A stretch of DNA of 64,000 bases from Bacteroidota bacterium (GCA_030550395.1 JAUQPL010000003.1:154763-218762), one strand, 5' to 3'. Positions 16,785 through 26,470 are shown, counted from the stretch's first letter. Notes: generated from the letters alone by a model not told the origin. Numbers and translations: made by a program.

Positions 16785-18071
16785 TCAGGGCTGTGGAGCG
16801 ATAGGTGAGACATACGGCGCATACTGCCCGCGCAGGCGTTCCCCTACGGGCAGTGGGCAGCGAAGCTGGACAAGGAGACCCTGGGGAAGCGGCTCTTGAC
16901 GGAGGAGTTGTCCGGAAGAGCGAAGCTGTTGGAGGGCGCGAAGCTCTGTGTAGGGGAGAAGAAATGAGATCACCTCAGTTTGTCCCTCATAGGCCTTCTG
17001 CATTGCAAGGAGGAGGCGCCACAGATGGATTCCCCGTTCGGCAGAGATGAAGATAGCGTCGGGATATTCTACCTCTATCTCCCGCAGGAGAGTGATTTGG
17101 TCGGACAAGCGGTCTACTTTGTTCAAAGCAAGTATTGTGGGCTTTGTCCCCGCGCCTAACAGATGGAGAGTGTTGGAAACGACCTGGATATGCTGACGGA
17201 AATTCGGGTGGGACACATCCACTACGTGCACGAGGACGTCAGCTTCAAGTACTTCGGCTAGCGTGCTGTGGAATGCGGCGATCAGTTGTGGGGGAAGTTT
17301 ACGCAGGAAACCGACAGTATCGGCTAACAAGGCGGTTTGTCCTCCGGGCAGTCGGAAGCGGCGCACTGTGGTGTCTAACGTAGCGAAGAGCTGATCGGCC
17401 ACCGCCACGGGAGCTGAGGTAAGGGCACGCATGAGGGTAGATTTCCCGGCGTTTGTGTAGCCAACTAAGGCGAAGCGTGGCAGCTCTTCGCGCCCCCGGC
17501 GTCGTTGCTGTCGTTGTTGGGTAATCTCGTGCAATTTGCGCTGTAAGCGCTGGATCCGCTGGCGAATGAGCCGGCGGTCTGTTTCCAACTGCGTCTCTCC
17601 GGGACCCCGGGTTCCAATGCCACCGACCTGTTTGGACAGGTGGGTCCACAGCCGGCTGAGGCGAGGGAGGAGGTATTGCAGCTGGGCTAGCTCAACTTGG
17701 ACTTTTGCCTCTTGTGTCCGGGCTCGTTCAGCGAAGATGTGGAGGATAACTCCTGCGCGGTCTAACACTTTGACATTCCATATCCGCTCCAGATTACGGA
17801 CCTGCGCAGGAGTTAATTCTTGGTCGAAGACAACCGTTGAGACGTGCTGCTGTTCAATGATGGTGGCTAACTCTGCGACCTTTCCGCGACCAATGTAGGT
17901 TGCGGCATCTGGGGTAGGGCGTTCTTGCCAGTATACTCCTACAACGTCGGCACCGGCACTCCGGACGAGAGCTTCCAATTCCTGGAGCTGGTCTTCCAAT
18001 TCCGCACGAGTCACCTGGCGGTGAAGGAGCCCGACAAGCAGAGCTCGTTCCCCTGTAAGATGCTGCTTCAC
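16785..18071 (-). CDS. hflX: Ribosome-associated GTPase HflX
   Basis: This is a 428-residue HflX GTPase, which splits or rescues stalled ribosomes under stress. The N-terminal HflX domain contains ADVVGVYWQERPTPDAATYIGRGKV. A helical linker with KQVGGIGTRGPGETQLETDRR (the conserved GGxGxxGPGExxLExDRR signature) precedes the G domain. G1 is VGYTNAGKSTLM, G3 is LLADTVGFLRKLP and G4 is LALNKVD. The start is GTG at 18071. The 58-residue membrane protein gene follows directly. Confidence is high from the linker signature alone. Confidence 0.95.
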   Translation of the reverse strand: MKQHLTGERALLVGLLHRQVTRAELEDQLQELEALVRSAGADVVGVYWQERPTPDAATYIGRGKVAELATIIEQQHVSTVVFDQELTPAQVRNLERIWNVKVLDRAGVILHIFAERARTQEAKVQVELAQLQYLLPRLSRLWTHLSKQVGGIGTRGPGETQLETDRRLIRQRIQRLQRKLHEITQQRQQRRRGREELPRFALVGYTNAGKSTLMRALTSAPVAVADQLFATLDTTVRRFRLPGGQTALLADTVGFLRKLPPQLIAAFHSTLAEVLEADVLVHVVDVSHPNFRQHIQVVSNTLHLLGAGTKPTILALNKVDRLSDQITLLREIEVEYPDAIFISAERGIHLWRLLLAMQKAYEGQTEVISFLLPYTELRALQQLRSSGQLLRQEPLPQGLLVQLRCPLPVGERLRGQYAPYVSPIAPQP

Positions 18072-18133
18072 AGTACGCCGTGCAGATCCCTCAGGTAATA
18101 CCAGGCAAAGAGACGAAGTCTATGGGGCTTCTA

Positions 18134-20668
18134 TTACGGTATCGTCCACGGTTGTGCCCAATGGCAGAGTCGCAGTTCAGCAGGGGTCGGCAATGCGGGG
18201 TGGTGAGGAAGGATGCGAACTGTGTAACCGAACTGACCGCTCTCGTCTAAAACAAGGCTCCCGGCAAACCAGTGGTGTCCGTGCTCATCAATATGGGTGA
18301 ATTCCAAAGCAAGGGTTCGGATGTCGCAGAGGCTTCCATCTGGCTGTACGCGTCCGGTATAGAGCTCTACCCGCACTTCCTCGGGGGTCAATCCTCCAAG
18401 GGAAGCTTTCACCTGAACAGCGATGCTGCTGCCAGTGTGGAACTCGGGATCTTGGGGAGTGGAGACATAGAGAATCCGAACCTTTGACCAGGCAGCATTG
18501 ACCCGGGAATGCCAACTGGCGAGGTGTTGCGCCAAGGCAGCATTGTTGGAGAGCAAGCGGGAGCGGAGCCGTTGGGCTGGAAAGTAGCACTGGCTGATAT
18601 ACTGCTGGAGCATGCGATAGGTGTTGTAGAAAGGTGCAAGGGTGGCGATGGCATTTTTCATCATCTGGACCCATCGTTCAGGGATGTCGTCGGCGTTGCG
18701 TTCATAGAAGAGGGGTATAACACGCTGCTCCAGCAATGTGTAGAGGAGTTCTGCTTCTATGGCATCGCCTTCTTCGGGAGTGGGATATTCCTCACCCGTG
18801 CCAATGGCAAATCCGTTAGTCCCCGTATAGGCTTCTTCCCACCAGCCATCGAGGGTACTGCAGTGGAGGACTCCATTGAGGGCGGCTTTCATGCCACTGG
18901 TTCCGCTTGCCTCTTGTGGTCGGCGCGGAGTATTGAGCCATAGGTCGCAGCCCTGGACCAAGAGGCGGGCTAATTCCAAAGAGTAGTTCTCAACGAAGAC
19001 TACGTGACCTTCCAGCCCTGCCTCCAGGATAGTGCGCACAAGACGCTGGATTGCTTCCTTGGCAGGTATGTCCTGTGGGTGAGCTTTCCCGGCTATGATG
19101 AGCTGGACGGGGCGTTCGGGATTGGTCAGGAGGCGGCGGAGACGCTCCAGGTTGTGGAAGAGCAGTAAGGGGCGTTTGTAGAGGGCAATACGGCGGGCAA
19201 AACCAATGGTGAGGGCCTCGGGATTGAGTCTAGAGGGAGCAGGGAACGTATGGAAGCGGTCGCGCAGCGTGGTCAGTAAGCGCATCCGGAGTACTTGATG
19301 GACTTGCCATAGCTCGCGATCGGGGACGTCGGCAATGCGCGACCAGAGCGCAGCCGAAGTGCTTTCCGTGCGCCATCGTTTGCCTATGTAACGGTCGAAA
19401 AGGTGTGCCATTTCCGGAGCAACCCATGTGGGTGGGTGCACCCCGTTAGTGATGGAGCCGATAGGGACTTCATCCTCTGGGAACTCGTTCCAGAGGCTAT
19501 GCCACATCCGACGGGCAGTCCGTCCATGGAGTCGGCTGACAGCGCGGCGGTGCCATGCCATGTTCAAACCACAGACACTAGTCCCGAAGTTGCTGCCGTC
19601 TGCTAAGGGGAGCTGCCCAAGGGCAAGTAGGGAGTCTACAGGGATTCCGCTTTCGGCGGCATAAGGCTCCAGGTATGTGCGAAGTAGGTCAGTAGCGAAG
19701 ATCTCGTTGCCAGCTGGAACAGGGGTGTGCGTGACAAAGACTGTGGAGGAACGCACAATCTCGACGGCTGTGGGAAAATCCACAGCGTAATCCTCCATAG
19801 TCTGTCGGCTCCACTCCATAGCAGCAAAGACAGTATGCCCTTCGTTAAGATGGCAGACTGTTGGGCGAATTCCCATTGCTCGTAGGGCTCGCATACCGCC
19901 GATGCCGAGGACAAGCTCTTGCTGGATCCGGGTTTCGATGGTGCCCCCGTAGAGGCGATCCGTGATGTCGCGGTACTCCACCAAGGGATTGTCCTCGTGG
20001 TTGGTGTCCAGCAAGTACAGCGGAGTGCGCCCGATGAGCATACGCCAGATGCGGATGCGTACCTCTCCTTTGGGCAAGGGGATAGAGACAAAGAGGGGGC
20101 GACCGGTTTCATCCCGCATCAGCGTGACGGGGAGAGCAGAGATGTCGTTTGCCGGGTAGAGTTCGTATTGCCATCCAGTCTCGCTCAGGCGCTGCTGGAA
20201 ATAGCCTTGCTGGTAAAGGAGCCCAACAGCAACCAAGGGGACTCCCATGTCGCTGGCCGTCTTTAGATAATCGCCGGAGAGCACCCCTAGTCCACCGGAA
20301 TAGTTTGCGAAGCTTTCATGGATACCGTATTCGGCGCAGAAGTAGGCGATGGTTTCCAATGTGCTACCCGATGGGAGGCTATACCGGCTGGGAGCTTCTT
20401 GGGATGCCTGAAAGCGCTGGTAGACATAGTGCAGGAAGGCAAGGAAGTCGTCATCGTGAGCAAGCTCTTCTAAGCGGGCTTGGGGAATTCGTTGGAGGAG
20501 TAGAAGCGGATTATGGTGCACGCGTTCCCAAAGATCGGGATCTATTCGTGCAAAAAGGTCTTGGGCATCCCGATCCCAGCTCCACCAATAGTTATACGCT
20601 AACTCCCGTAGCGATGCCAGAGGGGGCGGGAGTGTAGGGGTAACGACGAGGATACGGAGTGGATGCAT
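18134..20668 (-). CDS. glgP: Alpha-glucan (glycogen/maltodextrin) phosphorylase, GT35 short form
   Basis: This 844-residue cytoplasmic enzyme releases glucose-1-phosphate from alpha-1,4-glucans. It is the short thermophile/actinobacterial type that begins with a DUF3417-like N-terminal domain (LRELAYNYWWSWDRDAQDLF). Active-site signatures are NYSGGLGVLSGDYLKTASDMG, CHLNEGH, and the pyridoxal-phosphate lysine in EASGTSGMKAALNG. Reading ends in tandem stops TAA-TAG. A -7 promoter box lies 35 bp upstream. Together with the GH57 branching enzyme at 58.7 kb it indicates glycogen storage. The gene stands alone between motE-like and hflX genes. Confidence 0.93.
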   Translation of the reverse strand: MHPLRILVVTPTLPPPLASLRELAYNYWWSWDRDAQDLFARIDPDLWERVHHNPLLLLQRIPQARLEELAHDDDFLAFLHYVYQRFQASQEAPSRYSLPSGSTLETIAYFCAEYGIHESFANYSGGLGVLSGDYLKTASDMGVPLVAVGLLYQQGYFQQRLSETGWQYELYPANDISALPVTLMRDETGRPLFVSIPLPKGEVRIRIWRMLIGRTPLYLLDTNHEDNPLVEYRDITDRLYGGTIETRIQQELVLGIGGMRALRAMGIRPTVCHLNEGHTVFAAMEWSRQTMEDYAVDFPTAVEIVRSSTVFVTHTPVPAGNEIFATDLLRTYLEPYAAESGIPVDSLLALGQLPLADGSNFGTSVCGLNMAWHRRAVSRLHGRTARRMWHSLWNEFPEDEVPIGSITNGVHPPTWVAPEMAHLFDRYIGKRWRTESTSAALWSRIADVPDRELWQVHQVLRMRLLTTLRDRFHTFPAPSRLNPEALTIGFARRIALYKRPLLLFHNLERLRRLLTNPERPVQLIIAGKAHPQDIPAKEAIQRLVRTILEAGLEGHVVFVENYSLELARLLVQGCDLWLNTPRRPQEASGTSGMKAALNGVLHCSTLDGWWEEAYTGTNGFAIGTGEEYPTPEEGDAIEAELLYTLLEQRVIPLFYERNADDIPERWVQMMKNAIATLAPFYNTYRMLQQYISQCYFPAQRLRSRLLSNNAALAQHLASWHSRVNAAWSKVRILYVSTPQDPEFHTGSSIAVQVKASLGGLTPEEVRVELYTGRVQPDGSLCDIRTLALEFTHIDEHGHHWFAGSLVLDESGQFGYTVRILPHHPALPTPAELRLCHWAQPWTIP

Positions 20669-20703
20669 AGAGAGTGCTTCCGTTGTGGGTCAGACCAGGC
20701 TTA

Positions 20704-20711
20704 CAAACTTA
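20704..20711 (-). promoter_or_regulatory. Bacteroidota-type -7 box TAAGTTTG for the phosphorylase gene
   Basis: A perfect TAnnTTTG match on the minus strand, in the 66-bp gap between the motE-like stop and the phosphorylase ATG (20668). It would give a ~29-nt leader. The same box, extended as TAAGTTTGTA, occurs upstream of feoA. Confidence 0.5.
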
Positions 20712-20734
20712 GGGTCAAATCGGGAGGTACTTCT

Positions 20735-21316
20735 TCAGCGGGGAACCCCGGTGGTCAGGACAGCGGCAGCCTGTTCAGGAGGAAGAGCTGCCGCAACCCG
20801 TGCAGCTTGCCGACGGTTCATCAGGCGTAAGATCAAGGCAGCATCTGCGGGGGAAAGTTGTGCCAAGACCCGAGCAACCTCGCCTGGGGGTGCTGTGTTG
20901 TAAATCTTTGCGAAAGCTTCGTAATGGGCGATTCGGAGAGAATCGCTCTGCTGACGGAAGCGGCGCTGCCATTGGGCAAGGCTGTCTTGGAGTTGACGGA
21001 GCTCCGTCTTGAGACTGTCGGCTAAATGGCGGACGAGGCGGAGGGAATCCTGAAGCTGGGTGATGAGCCCTGTTTGTTGGTGTAGCTGCTCTTGGAGTTC
21101 GTCCCATGGAGAGGGTGAAAGGAAGGTATCTGCGGCAAGTGTGTCGCCCCGGTGAAGGGTATCGGCAGGGACAGCCTGCTTTGGCGGGGAAAGTCCCAGC
21201 CAGTCGGGACGAAAGAGAAACAGGGCAACAGTGGCGATGCCAATGGTAGCAAGGATTCCAATCAGTACTACCACAAGCCCTATGGGGATGCGGACTTCCA
21301 CGGGGATTTCCGACAT
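20735..21316 (-). CDS. MotE-like protein (MgtE-N domain, flagellar cluster)
   Basis: The 193-residue protein has one N-terminal TM helix (about residues 10-33, IPIGLVVVLIGILATIGIAT), a Gln-rich coiled coil (about residues 70-130), and a C-terminal MgtE-N-like helical repeat (VLAQLSPADAALILRLMNRR and ALPPEQAAAVL). This is the architecture of MotE, a periplasmic chaperone/stator-associated protein described in alphaproteobacteria and widespread after fliJ. The ATG at 21316 overlaps the fliJ 3' end by 37 bp, closing the flagellar operon. The exact role in this lineage is inferred. Confidence 0.75.
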   Translation of the reverse strand: MSEIPVEVRIPIGLVVVLIGILATIGIATVALFLFRPDWLGLSPPKQAVPADTLHRGDTLAADTFLSPSPWDELQEQLHQQTGLITQLQDSLRLVRHLADSLKTELRQLQDSLAQWQRRFRQQSDSLRIAHYEAFAKIYNTAPPGEVARVLAQLSPADAALILRLMNRRQAARVAAALPPEQAAAVLTTGVPR

Positions 21317-21729
21317 TGGGCAACTTCATCCAGTTGACGCTGTTCCTGTCGGTCCATGGACTGACGGAAAAGTCCCCATCGTCGCTCGCGCAAGCGGTGG
21401 AGTATTTCCTCGGCTTTGAGGGCTTCGTGAAGATGGAGCCGCTGTACTTGCTCGAGCTCCTGCAGATGTTCATACTGCTGCTGCTCGTGCTGAATTGTAT
21501 GCCGAAGGTGTTGGCAATACGCCCATACTTCCTGGAGTTGGTGGGCGTGGAGTATACCTCTTTGGAGAGCTTCTTCCTGTGCTGTATCGTGCTGGTGCTG
21601 AAGTTGATGGAGAGCGTTTTCTGTGCGGCGGCGTTGCTCTGTGAGGTAGTGGAGGATATTCCGTGCCTGCTGGGCTTGCTGTGTCCGCAGGCGGAGAAGT
21701 CGTTCTAATGAGAAGCGAAAGGTTGCCAT
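21280..21729 (-). CDS. fliJ: Flagellar export chaperone FliJ
   Basis: FliJ is a coiled-coil stalk protein of the flagellar export ATPase. The 149 residues are almost wholly helical and rich in Gln, Arg and Leu. They begin with the family-typical MATFRFSLERLLRLR, and I therefore start at the ATG at 21729 rather than at the in-frame ATG ten codons upstream. AGGAAA upstream may serve as ribosome binding site. The gene lies 34 bp after fliI. Primary sequence is poorly conserved in this family, so identification rests on the start motif, coiled coil and position. Confidence 0.85.
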   Translation of the reverse strand: MATFRFSLERLLRLRTQQAQQARNILHYLTEQRRRTENALHQLQHQHDTAQEEALQRGILHAHQLQEVWAYCQHLRHTIQHEQQQYEHLQELEQVQRLHLHEALKAEEILHRLRERRWGLFRQSMDRQEQRQLDEVAQCRKSPWKSASP

Positions 21730-21763
21730 GGCACTTTTCCTATCGGCGTATTGTGACACAACT

Positions 21764-23098
21764 TTAGTGACGCTCGGCTTCCCGAGCCAGTTGGAGTATG
21801 GATGCTACGGTATCTTCAAAGAGGCTGCTTTCGGTAATGTCCTGCCGCAGGAAGGCCATCAGTTTATCGTACATGGCAATAGCGCGATCTAGCTTTGGGT
21901 TTGTGCCTGGCTGATATGCTCCGACGGTGATCAGGTCTTCGGAGTCTCGGTAGGTTGACAATAGAGCCTTCAGCGTGTGGGCAGCTCGCAGGTGATCGGG
22001 GGAGACAATGTCGGGCATCAGCCGGCTGACGCTCTCCAGCAGGTCTATGGCAGGGTAATGGGCTCGGGTGGCTAATTGGCGTGAGAGGACGATATGTCCG
22101 TCTACGATGCCGCGTACGGTGTCGGCAATGGGTTCAGTTAAATCATCGCCTTCCACCAAGACAGTGTACAAGCCTGTAATTGTCCCATTGACGCTGGTTC
22201 CTGCGCGTTCAATCGTGCGGTGAAGGAGCGAGAAGACAGAAGGGGTGTATCCTTTCGTTGTTGGAGGTTCCCCGATGGCGATACCGATTTCCCGTTGTGC
22301 CATCGCCAGACGAGTCACGGAGTCCATCATAAGCATGACGTCAAAGCCATGGTCGCGGAAGTATTCGGCAATTGTTGTAGCAACCAAGGCGGCTTTGACA
22401 CGGACCAATGGGGGTGTATCGCTGGTGGCTACAACTAACACAGAACGCCGTAGGCCTTCAGTCTGGAGGTCTTTCTCGATGAAGTCCCGTACTTCACGTC
22501 CACGTTCGCCAACGAGGGCGATCACATTGACATCAGCGCTAGTATTGCGGGCAATCATACCCAGCAGGACGGATTTGCCCACACCTGATCCTGAGAAGAT
22601 GCCCATCCGCTGCCCTTTGCCAAGGGTAAGGAAGCCGTCTATCGCTCGGATTCCCGTCCCGATCGGCAGGAGCACCCGCTGCCGTTGGAGAGGGTTAGGA
22701 GATGAACCCTGGACTGGACGTTCATCCAGTCCTGGGGGCAGAGGCTTGCCATCCAGGGGCTGTCCTAAGCCATCGAGAACCCGCCCTAAGAGAGCGCTTC
22801 CGACGCGAATGCTCAGTGGCTTGCCTAATGCAACCAGTTCCATTCCGGGGGCTATGGCGCTTGTCTCGCCTAACACCATGGACAGCATCGTTGTGTGGCG
22901 GAAGCCGACGACCTCTACTTTGCAAAGTTCCTCCCCGTTGGAACCCCGCAAGCTGCAAAGTTCGCCGATGGGAACGTATGGACCGGTGCTTTCCAAGACA
23001 GGTCCAACAACGTTGCGTACGAAACCCCGTAAGCGCAACGGTCGGGTACACCGTATGCGCTTCTCCCAGTAAGCCACGATGTCGGAAGCGGTCAGCAT
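21764..23098 (-). CDS. fliI: Flagellum-specific ATPase FliI
   Basis: This is a 444-residue type III export ATPase related to F1-beta. It has an N-terminal beta domain (GFVRNVVGPVLESTG), Walker A GIFSGSGVGKSVLLGM, the conserved ALVGERGREVRDFIEKDL, and Walker B VMLMMDSVTRLAMAQREIG. The C-terminal TYRDSEDLITVGAYQPGTN is characteristic of FliI/YscN. Start ATG 23098 overlaps the fliH stop by 7 bp. It works with FliH (regulator) and FliJ (stalk), both adjacent, to energise export of rod, hook and filament subunits. Confidence 0.97.
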   Translation of the reverse strand: MLTASDIVAYWEKRIRCTRPLRLRGFVRNVVGPVLESTGPYVPIGELCSLRGSNGEELCKVEVVGFRHTTMLSMVLGETSAIAPGMELVALGKPLSIRVGSALLGRVLDGLGQPLDGKPLPPGLDERPVQGSSPNPLQRQRVLLPIGTGIRAIDGFLTLGKGQRMGIFSGSGVGKSVLLGMIARNTSADVNVIALVGERGREVRDFIEKDLQTEGLRRSVLVVATSDTPPLVRVKAALVATTIAEYFRDHGFDVMLMMDSVTRLAMAQREIGIAIGEPPTTKGYTPSVFSLLHRTIERAGTSVNGTITGLYTVLVEGDDLTEPIADTVRGIVDGHIVLSRQLATRAHYPAIDLLESVSRLMPDIVSPDHLRAAHTLKALLSTYRDSEDLITVGAYQPGTNPKLDRAIAMYDKLMAFLRQDITESSLFEDTVASILQLAREAERH

Positions 23099-23832
23099 TG
23101 GAGTTGTTCGCGTATGCTCTGCAGTTGTTGGTGGAGCTGAGCATCAACGATGCCCCACGGACTCTCAATGAGGCACCCCATCGGCTCCACGGATGGATCA
23201 CTGATGAGGGTGATACCTTCCTCCGGAGCTGACACGAGAGTGCTGCCGGCGCGACGCAAGATTTCAAGAGTTTCCGGGTGTAAGTGGATACGGAGGTGCC
23301 CGCTTCCACTTGGGATGGCTTGTAAGGCTTGCTGAATCAACTGCTCAAGAGCAGTGGAGTCTTGACGCAGTTGATAGCCAAGAATATGTTCTGCCAAGAC
23401 GAAGGCAAGTCGGACAGCAGCTTGCTCCACTTCTTGCTGGAGCTGCTGCATATGGGTCCGGAGATTGCGGATGACGGTATCCAGTTGCTGGAACCACTGG
23501 TTGTAGCGGCGGAACTCTGCTTCGTAGAGTGCTGCAGCAGCAGTTTTCCCATCCTCGAAGCCACGGTTGTAGGCTTCCTGAATGTTTTGCTCCCACGCAG
23601 GGTTTTCTTCCCATACTTCCTGGTCAGTAAAGGACAGGCTTTCCGCAGTTGGCGGCGGCAGTACTGGAGGGGATGGAACGGGGGAAGGCTCTGCTGACGA
23701 AGCTTCATGCGGAGGGGTAGGTTCAATGGCGGGAGTGCGCAAAAAATCTTCAAAGACAGCTGGACGGACCCGTAGGCGTTCCTGCGGTGAGAGAAGACCC
23801 GTCTTTTCGATACTCCGCATGGCCTCAGACAT
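23092..23832 (-). CDS. fliH: Flagellar assembly protein FliH
   Basis: FliH is a peripheral stator-like regulator of the FliI ATPase. The 246 residues begin with a Pro/Glu-rich low-complexity stretch (about residues 25-80). A coiled coil (AYNRGFEDGKTAAAALYEAE onward, with GxxxG-like spacing) and a conserved C-terminal domain (LAFVLAEHILGY, LRIHLHPETLEILRRAG, GCLIESPWGIVDAQL) follow. I use the ATG at 23832, preceded by GGAAGAGG and overlapping the fliG stop by 8 bp. A longer frame reaches 23865 inside fliG. Partners FliI and FliG flank it. Confidence 0.9.
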   Translation of the reverse strand: MSEAMRSIEKTGLLSPQERLRVRPAVFEDFLRTPAIEPTPPHEASSAEPSPVPSPPVLPPPTAESLSFTDQEVWEENPAWEQNIQEAYNRGFEDGKTAAAALYEAEFRRYNQWFQQLDTVIRNLRTHMQQLQQEVEQAAVRLAFVLAEHILGYQLRQDSTALEQLIQQALQAIPSGSGHLRIHLHPETLEILRRAGSTLVSAPEEGITLISDPSVEPMGCLIESPWGIVDAQLHQQLQSIREQLQC

Positions 23833-24850
23833 AGACCTCTTCCTTTCCGCGCCCGGCAATGACAATTTCCTCCTGCTCGGCTAAGCGACGAATCACTTCA
23901 ATGATGCGGCCTTGGGCTGCTTCAACTTCTTTCAGGCGCACGGGTCCCATAAACTCTAACTCTTCCTTGATCACAGCGGCGGCACGCTCGGACATGTTCT
24001 TGAAGATCTTCTGTCGCACTTTTTCGTCGGCGACTTTGAGAGCCAGCGCCAAGTCGCGCTTGTCCACCTCGCGGAGAATTCGTTGGACACCACGGTCGTC
24101 AATGAGAACGATGTCTTCAAAGAGGAACATACGCCGCTTGATGTCTTCGGCCAGTGTAGGATCGCGGGATTCCAATGCTTCCAATAAGGACTTTGCTAAT
24201 GCAGAGCTGCTTCTGTTGAGTACCTCCGCAACCAGCTGGCTTCCACCGCGCATGGTGATGTGGGATTGCAGGGTTGTTTCGGCGATTTGTTCCATGACGC
24301 TTTCAATCTCGCGGACTAAGTCTGGGGAAACTTTCCCTAAGGTGGCAATGCGCGCTATGACCTCGATGCGGAGAGACTGGTCAAAGTGAGAGATAATTTC
24401 TGCAATTTGATCGGGGGGCAAGTAGGACAGGATAAAGGCGATGGTTTGGGGATGTTCTTTTGCCAGGAAACTGGCGGCTTGCGCTGGATCTGCTTTCTTG
24501 AGGGTATCAAAGCCGCGAATGCTCGTCAAGAGTTTCACACGCTCCACAATTTCCCGAGCACGGTCAAGACCGAGTGATTTTTCTAGCAGCAACGTTGCAT
24601 ACTCAATTCCTCCCTCCACAACGTAAGTGTGCGCCGTGAGCAATTGGTAGTATTCTTGGAGTACTGCATTGCTGACTTCTGGGGGAACACTTCGGAGGCT
24701 GGCGATTTCCAGCACTATTTGTTCTACCTCTTTGGGCTCCAGCTCTTTAAGAATGTGGCTGGCTGCCTCCGCCCCAAGCGCTATCAGGAGGATGGCCGCT
24801 TTCTGACGTCCGCTGAGGTGCTCGTACTGTATGGGGCTTGTCGCTTCCAT
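23825..24850 (-). CDS. fliG: Flagellar motor switch protein FliG
   Basis: This is a 341-residue cytoplasmic rotor protein that links the MS ring (FliF) to FliM/FliN and receives torque from the stator. Family phrases are LSGRQKAAILLIALG near the N-terminus, KEHPQTIAFILSYL (the EHPQ motif, middle domain), and MFLFEDIVLIDDRGVQRILREVD with charged torque-helix residues. The C-terminal FMGPVRLKEVEAAQGRIIEVIRRL completes it. The length is standard. The fliF stop and fliG start are directly adjacent (TAA then ATG). Confidence 0.97.
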   Translation of the reverse strand: MEATSPIQYEHLSGRQKAAILLIALGAEAASHILKELEPKEVEQIVLEIASLRSVPPEVSNAVLQEYYQLLTAHTYVVEGGIEYATLLLEKSLGLDRAREIVERVKLLTSIRGFDTLKKADPAQAASFLAKEHPQTIAFILSYLPPDQIAEIISHFDQSLRIEVIARIATLGKVSPDLVREIESVMEQIAETTLQSHITMRGGSQLVAEVLNRSSSALAKSLLEALESRDPTLAEDIKRRMFLFEDIVLIDDRGVQRILREVDKRDLALALKVADEKVRQKIFKNMSERAAAVIKEELEFMGPVRLKEVEAAQGRIIEVIRRLAEQEEIVIAGRGKEEVYV

Positions 24851-26470
24851 TTACTCCTCGCTCAGCAGAAGACGGACAACCCGAGCCGCTTCTTGGGGTT
24901 TCTGTTCTACAAATTGGCGGATTCGATCGCGCAATTGCTCCGTCAATACAGCTTCCTCGGTTACGGTTTCCGCTTCAGCAAGTCGGCGGCGCACGCGCTC
25001 TTCGAGGGCTTTCCGTTCTTCAGCGGCGGGCAGGCCTTCCTCTACACCAGTGGGTGGGCTCGGAAGGGGAGGAGGAAGTTCCTTAGCAGGAAGCATAGCG
25101 AAAGGCATTGCCTCGGGCGGCACCGTCGGGGATGGTTCCAAGTGAGGACGCAGTAATGGGGAGCGCAGCAGGCTGCGAAGTACCCAAAATCCCATCAGCA
25201 TTGCTACAACAACAAGGGCGATTCGGAGCCATTGTTCCAGTGGTAGTTCGTACCATGTTCGTGGAGGCTGAGGCGCTTCCCCGGTGTCAAACTGAATGTT
25301 GACCACGGAAATCTGGTCATTGCGGGAGGGATCATAGCCAACGGCGGTTTTGATGATTTCGGTGAGCTTTTCCATCTCCTCGGGTGTGCGGGGGACAACA
25401 ATACGTTTCCAGCTCCCTCCTTCCTGTATCAGTTGGGGTTTCCCGTTGATGAGGGCAGCGGCAGTAATTCGTTTTACGACGCCGGGGGCAGTGGTGAGGC
25501 GTTCAATAGTGCGGGGAATTTCGTAGTTGACAATGGTGTTGGTGCGTTGTGTTTGGGGTCCTGCGGTGTCACCGCTGCGGCTTTGTTCGGTAATGGTCTG
25601 TTCACTCCGGGCGACCTGGCGCTCGGGGTCGTAGTCTTCGCGGGTGCGTTCCAACTGGGTAAAATCCAGCTCGGCCGTGACGCGAACAACAGCATTACCA
25701 GCACCCAGGACGCCGTCAAGCAAAGATTGGACTTTCGTGGTTAGGTCCTGAGCAACGCGTTGTTGGAGTTCGTATTGAGCTTGAGTCAGACCGGCAGGAG
25801 TTGTGGGAGCGGGAACAAGTTCTGACAAGAGGCGTCCGCGCTGATCTATGACGGTGACGGCGGAAGGTTCCAGACCTTCCACACTACTGGCAACCAGGTG
25901 TTGGATTCCGGCGATGTTGAGTCGGCTGAGACTACGTCCATCCTTGAGCCGTACGATGACAGAGGCTGTTGGTTTTTGTTGTTCTTGCTCAAAGAGTGTG
26001 CGTTCGGGAATGACGATGTGGACTCGCGCTTGCTCTACTTCCTCCAAAGTGCTGATGGTTCGGGCTAGCTCGCCTTCTAATGCGCGACGATAATTGAGCT
26101 TTTGCACGAAGTCGCTCATACCGAAGCTGGTTTTGTCAAAAATTTCGTATCCAACAACGCTTTTCTGCGGCAGGCCCTGAGCAGCCAGTGCCAGTCGGGT
26201 GTCGTAAAGCTGGGCAGCAGGAACCCTAATGGTGCCTCCTTCGTCAGACAGTTCGTATGGGATCCCTTGCTCTTTCAGCTTCTCTACGATGGCGGCGGCG
26301 TCTTGGGGCTCTAATCCGGAGAAAAGGACTCGCATCTCTGGACGTAGGGTCAGACTCAATAACCAGATGGCTACTCCTACGGTGAGGACAGTTCCGGCGA
26401 TGAGTCCTACCCGCTGTGCCGTGGAAAGTCCGTCCCAGAATCGGCGTATGGAAAGCCACACGGGAGGCAT
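24851..26470 (-). CDS. fliF: Flagellar MS-ring protein FliF
   Basis: FliF builds the inner membrane MS ring. The 539-residue protein has two TM helices, at about residues 18-42 (VGLIAGTVLTVGVAIWLLSL) and 412-435 (LRIALVVVAMLMGFWVLRSLL). Between them lie ring-building modules with MRVLFSGLEPQDAAAIVEKL, GYEIFDKTSFGMSDFVQKLNYRRALEGELARTI and VHIVIPERTLFEQEQ. The C-terminal cytoplasmic tail (Pro/Glu-rich then helical) contains the FliG-binding segment. It lies 8 bp after fliE. All hallmarks of an intact FliF are present. Confidence 0.97.
   Translation of the reverse strand: MPPVWLSIRRFWDGLSTAQRVGLIAGTVLTVGVAIWLLSLTLRPEMRVLFSGLEPQDAAAIVEKLKEQGIPYELSDEGGTIRVPAAQLYDTRLALAAQGLPQKSVVGYEIFDKTSFGMSDFVQKLNYRRALEGELARTISTLEEVEQARVHIVIPERTLFEQEQQKPTASVIVRLKDGRSLSRLNIAGIQHLVASSVEGLEPSAVTVIDQRGRLLSELVPAPTTPAGLTQAQYELQQRVAQDLTTKVQSLLDGVLGAGNAVVRVTAELDFTQLERTREDYDPERQVARSEQTITEQSRSGDTAGPQTQRTNTIVNYEIPRTIERLTTAPGVVKRITAAALINGKPQLIQEGGSWKRIVVPRTPEEMEKLTEIIKTAVGYDPSRNDQISVVNIQFDTGEAPQPPRTWYELPLEQWLRIALVVVAMLMGFWVLRSLLRSPLLRPHLEPSPTVPPEAMPFAMLPAKELPPPLPSPPTGVEEGLPAAEERKALEERVRRRLAEAETVTEEAVLTEQLRDRIRQFVEQKPQEAARVVRLLLSEE

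Noticed and set aside
16634..16822. 62-codon minus-strand frame (Cys/Ser-rich) in the hflX-cargo gap
   Set aside because: It overlaps the hflX 3' end and is out of frame with the better-supported 58-codon membrane protein in the same place.
22245..23072. 275-codon open frame on the plus strand
   Set aside because: It is antisense to fliI, with Arg/Ser/Thr-rich composition typical of a shadow of a highly conserved gene.
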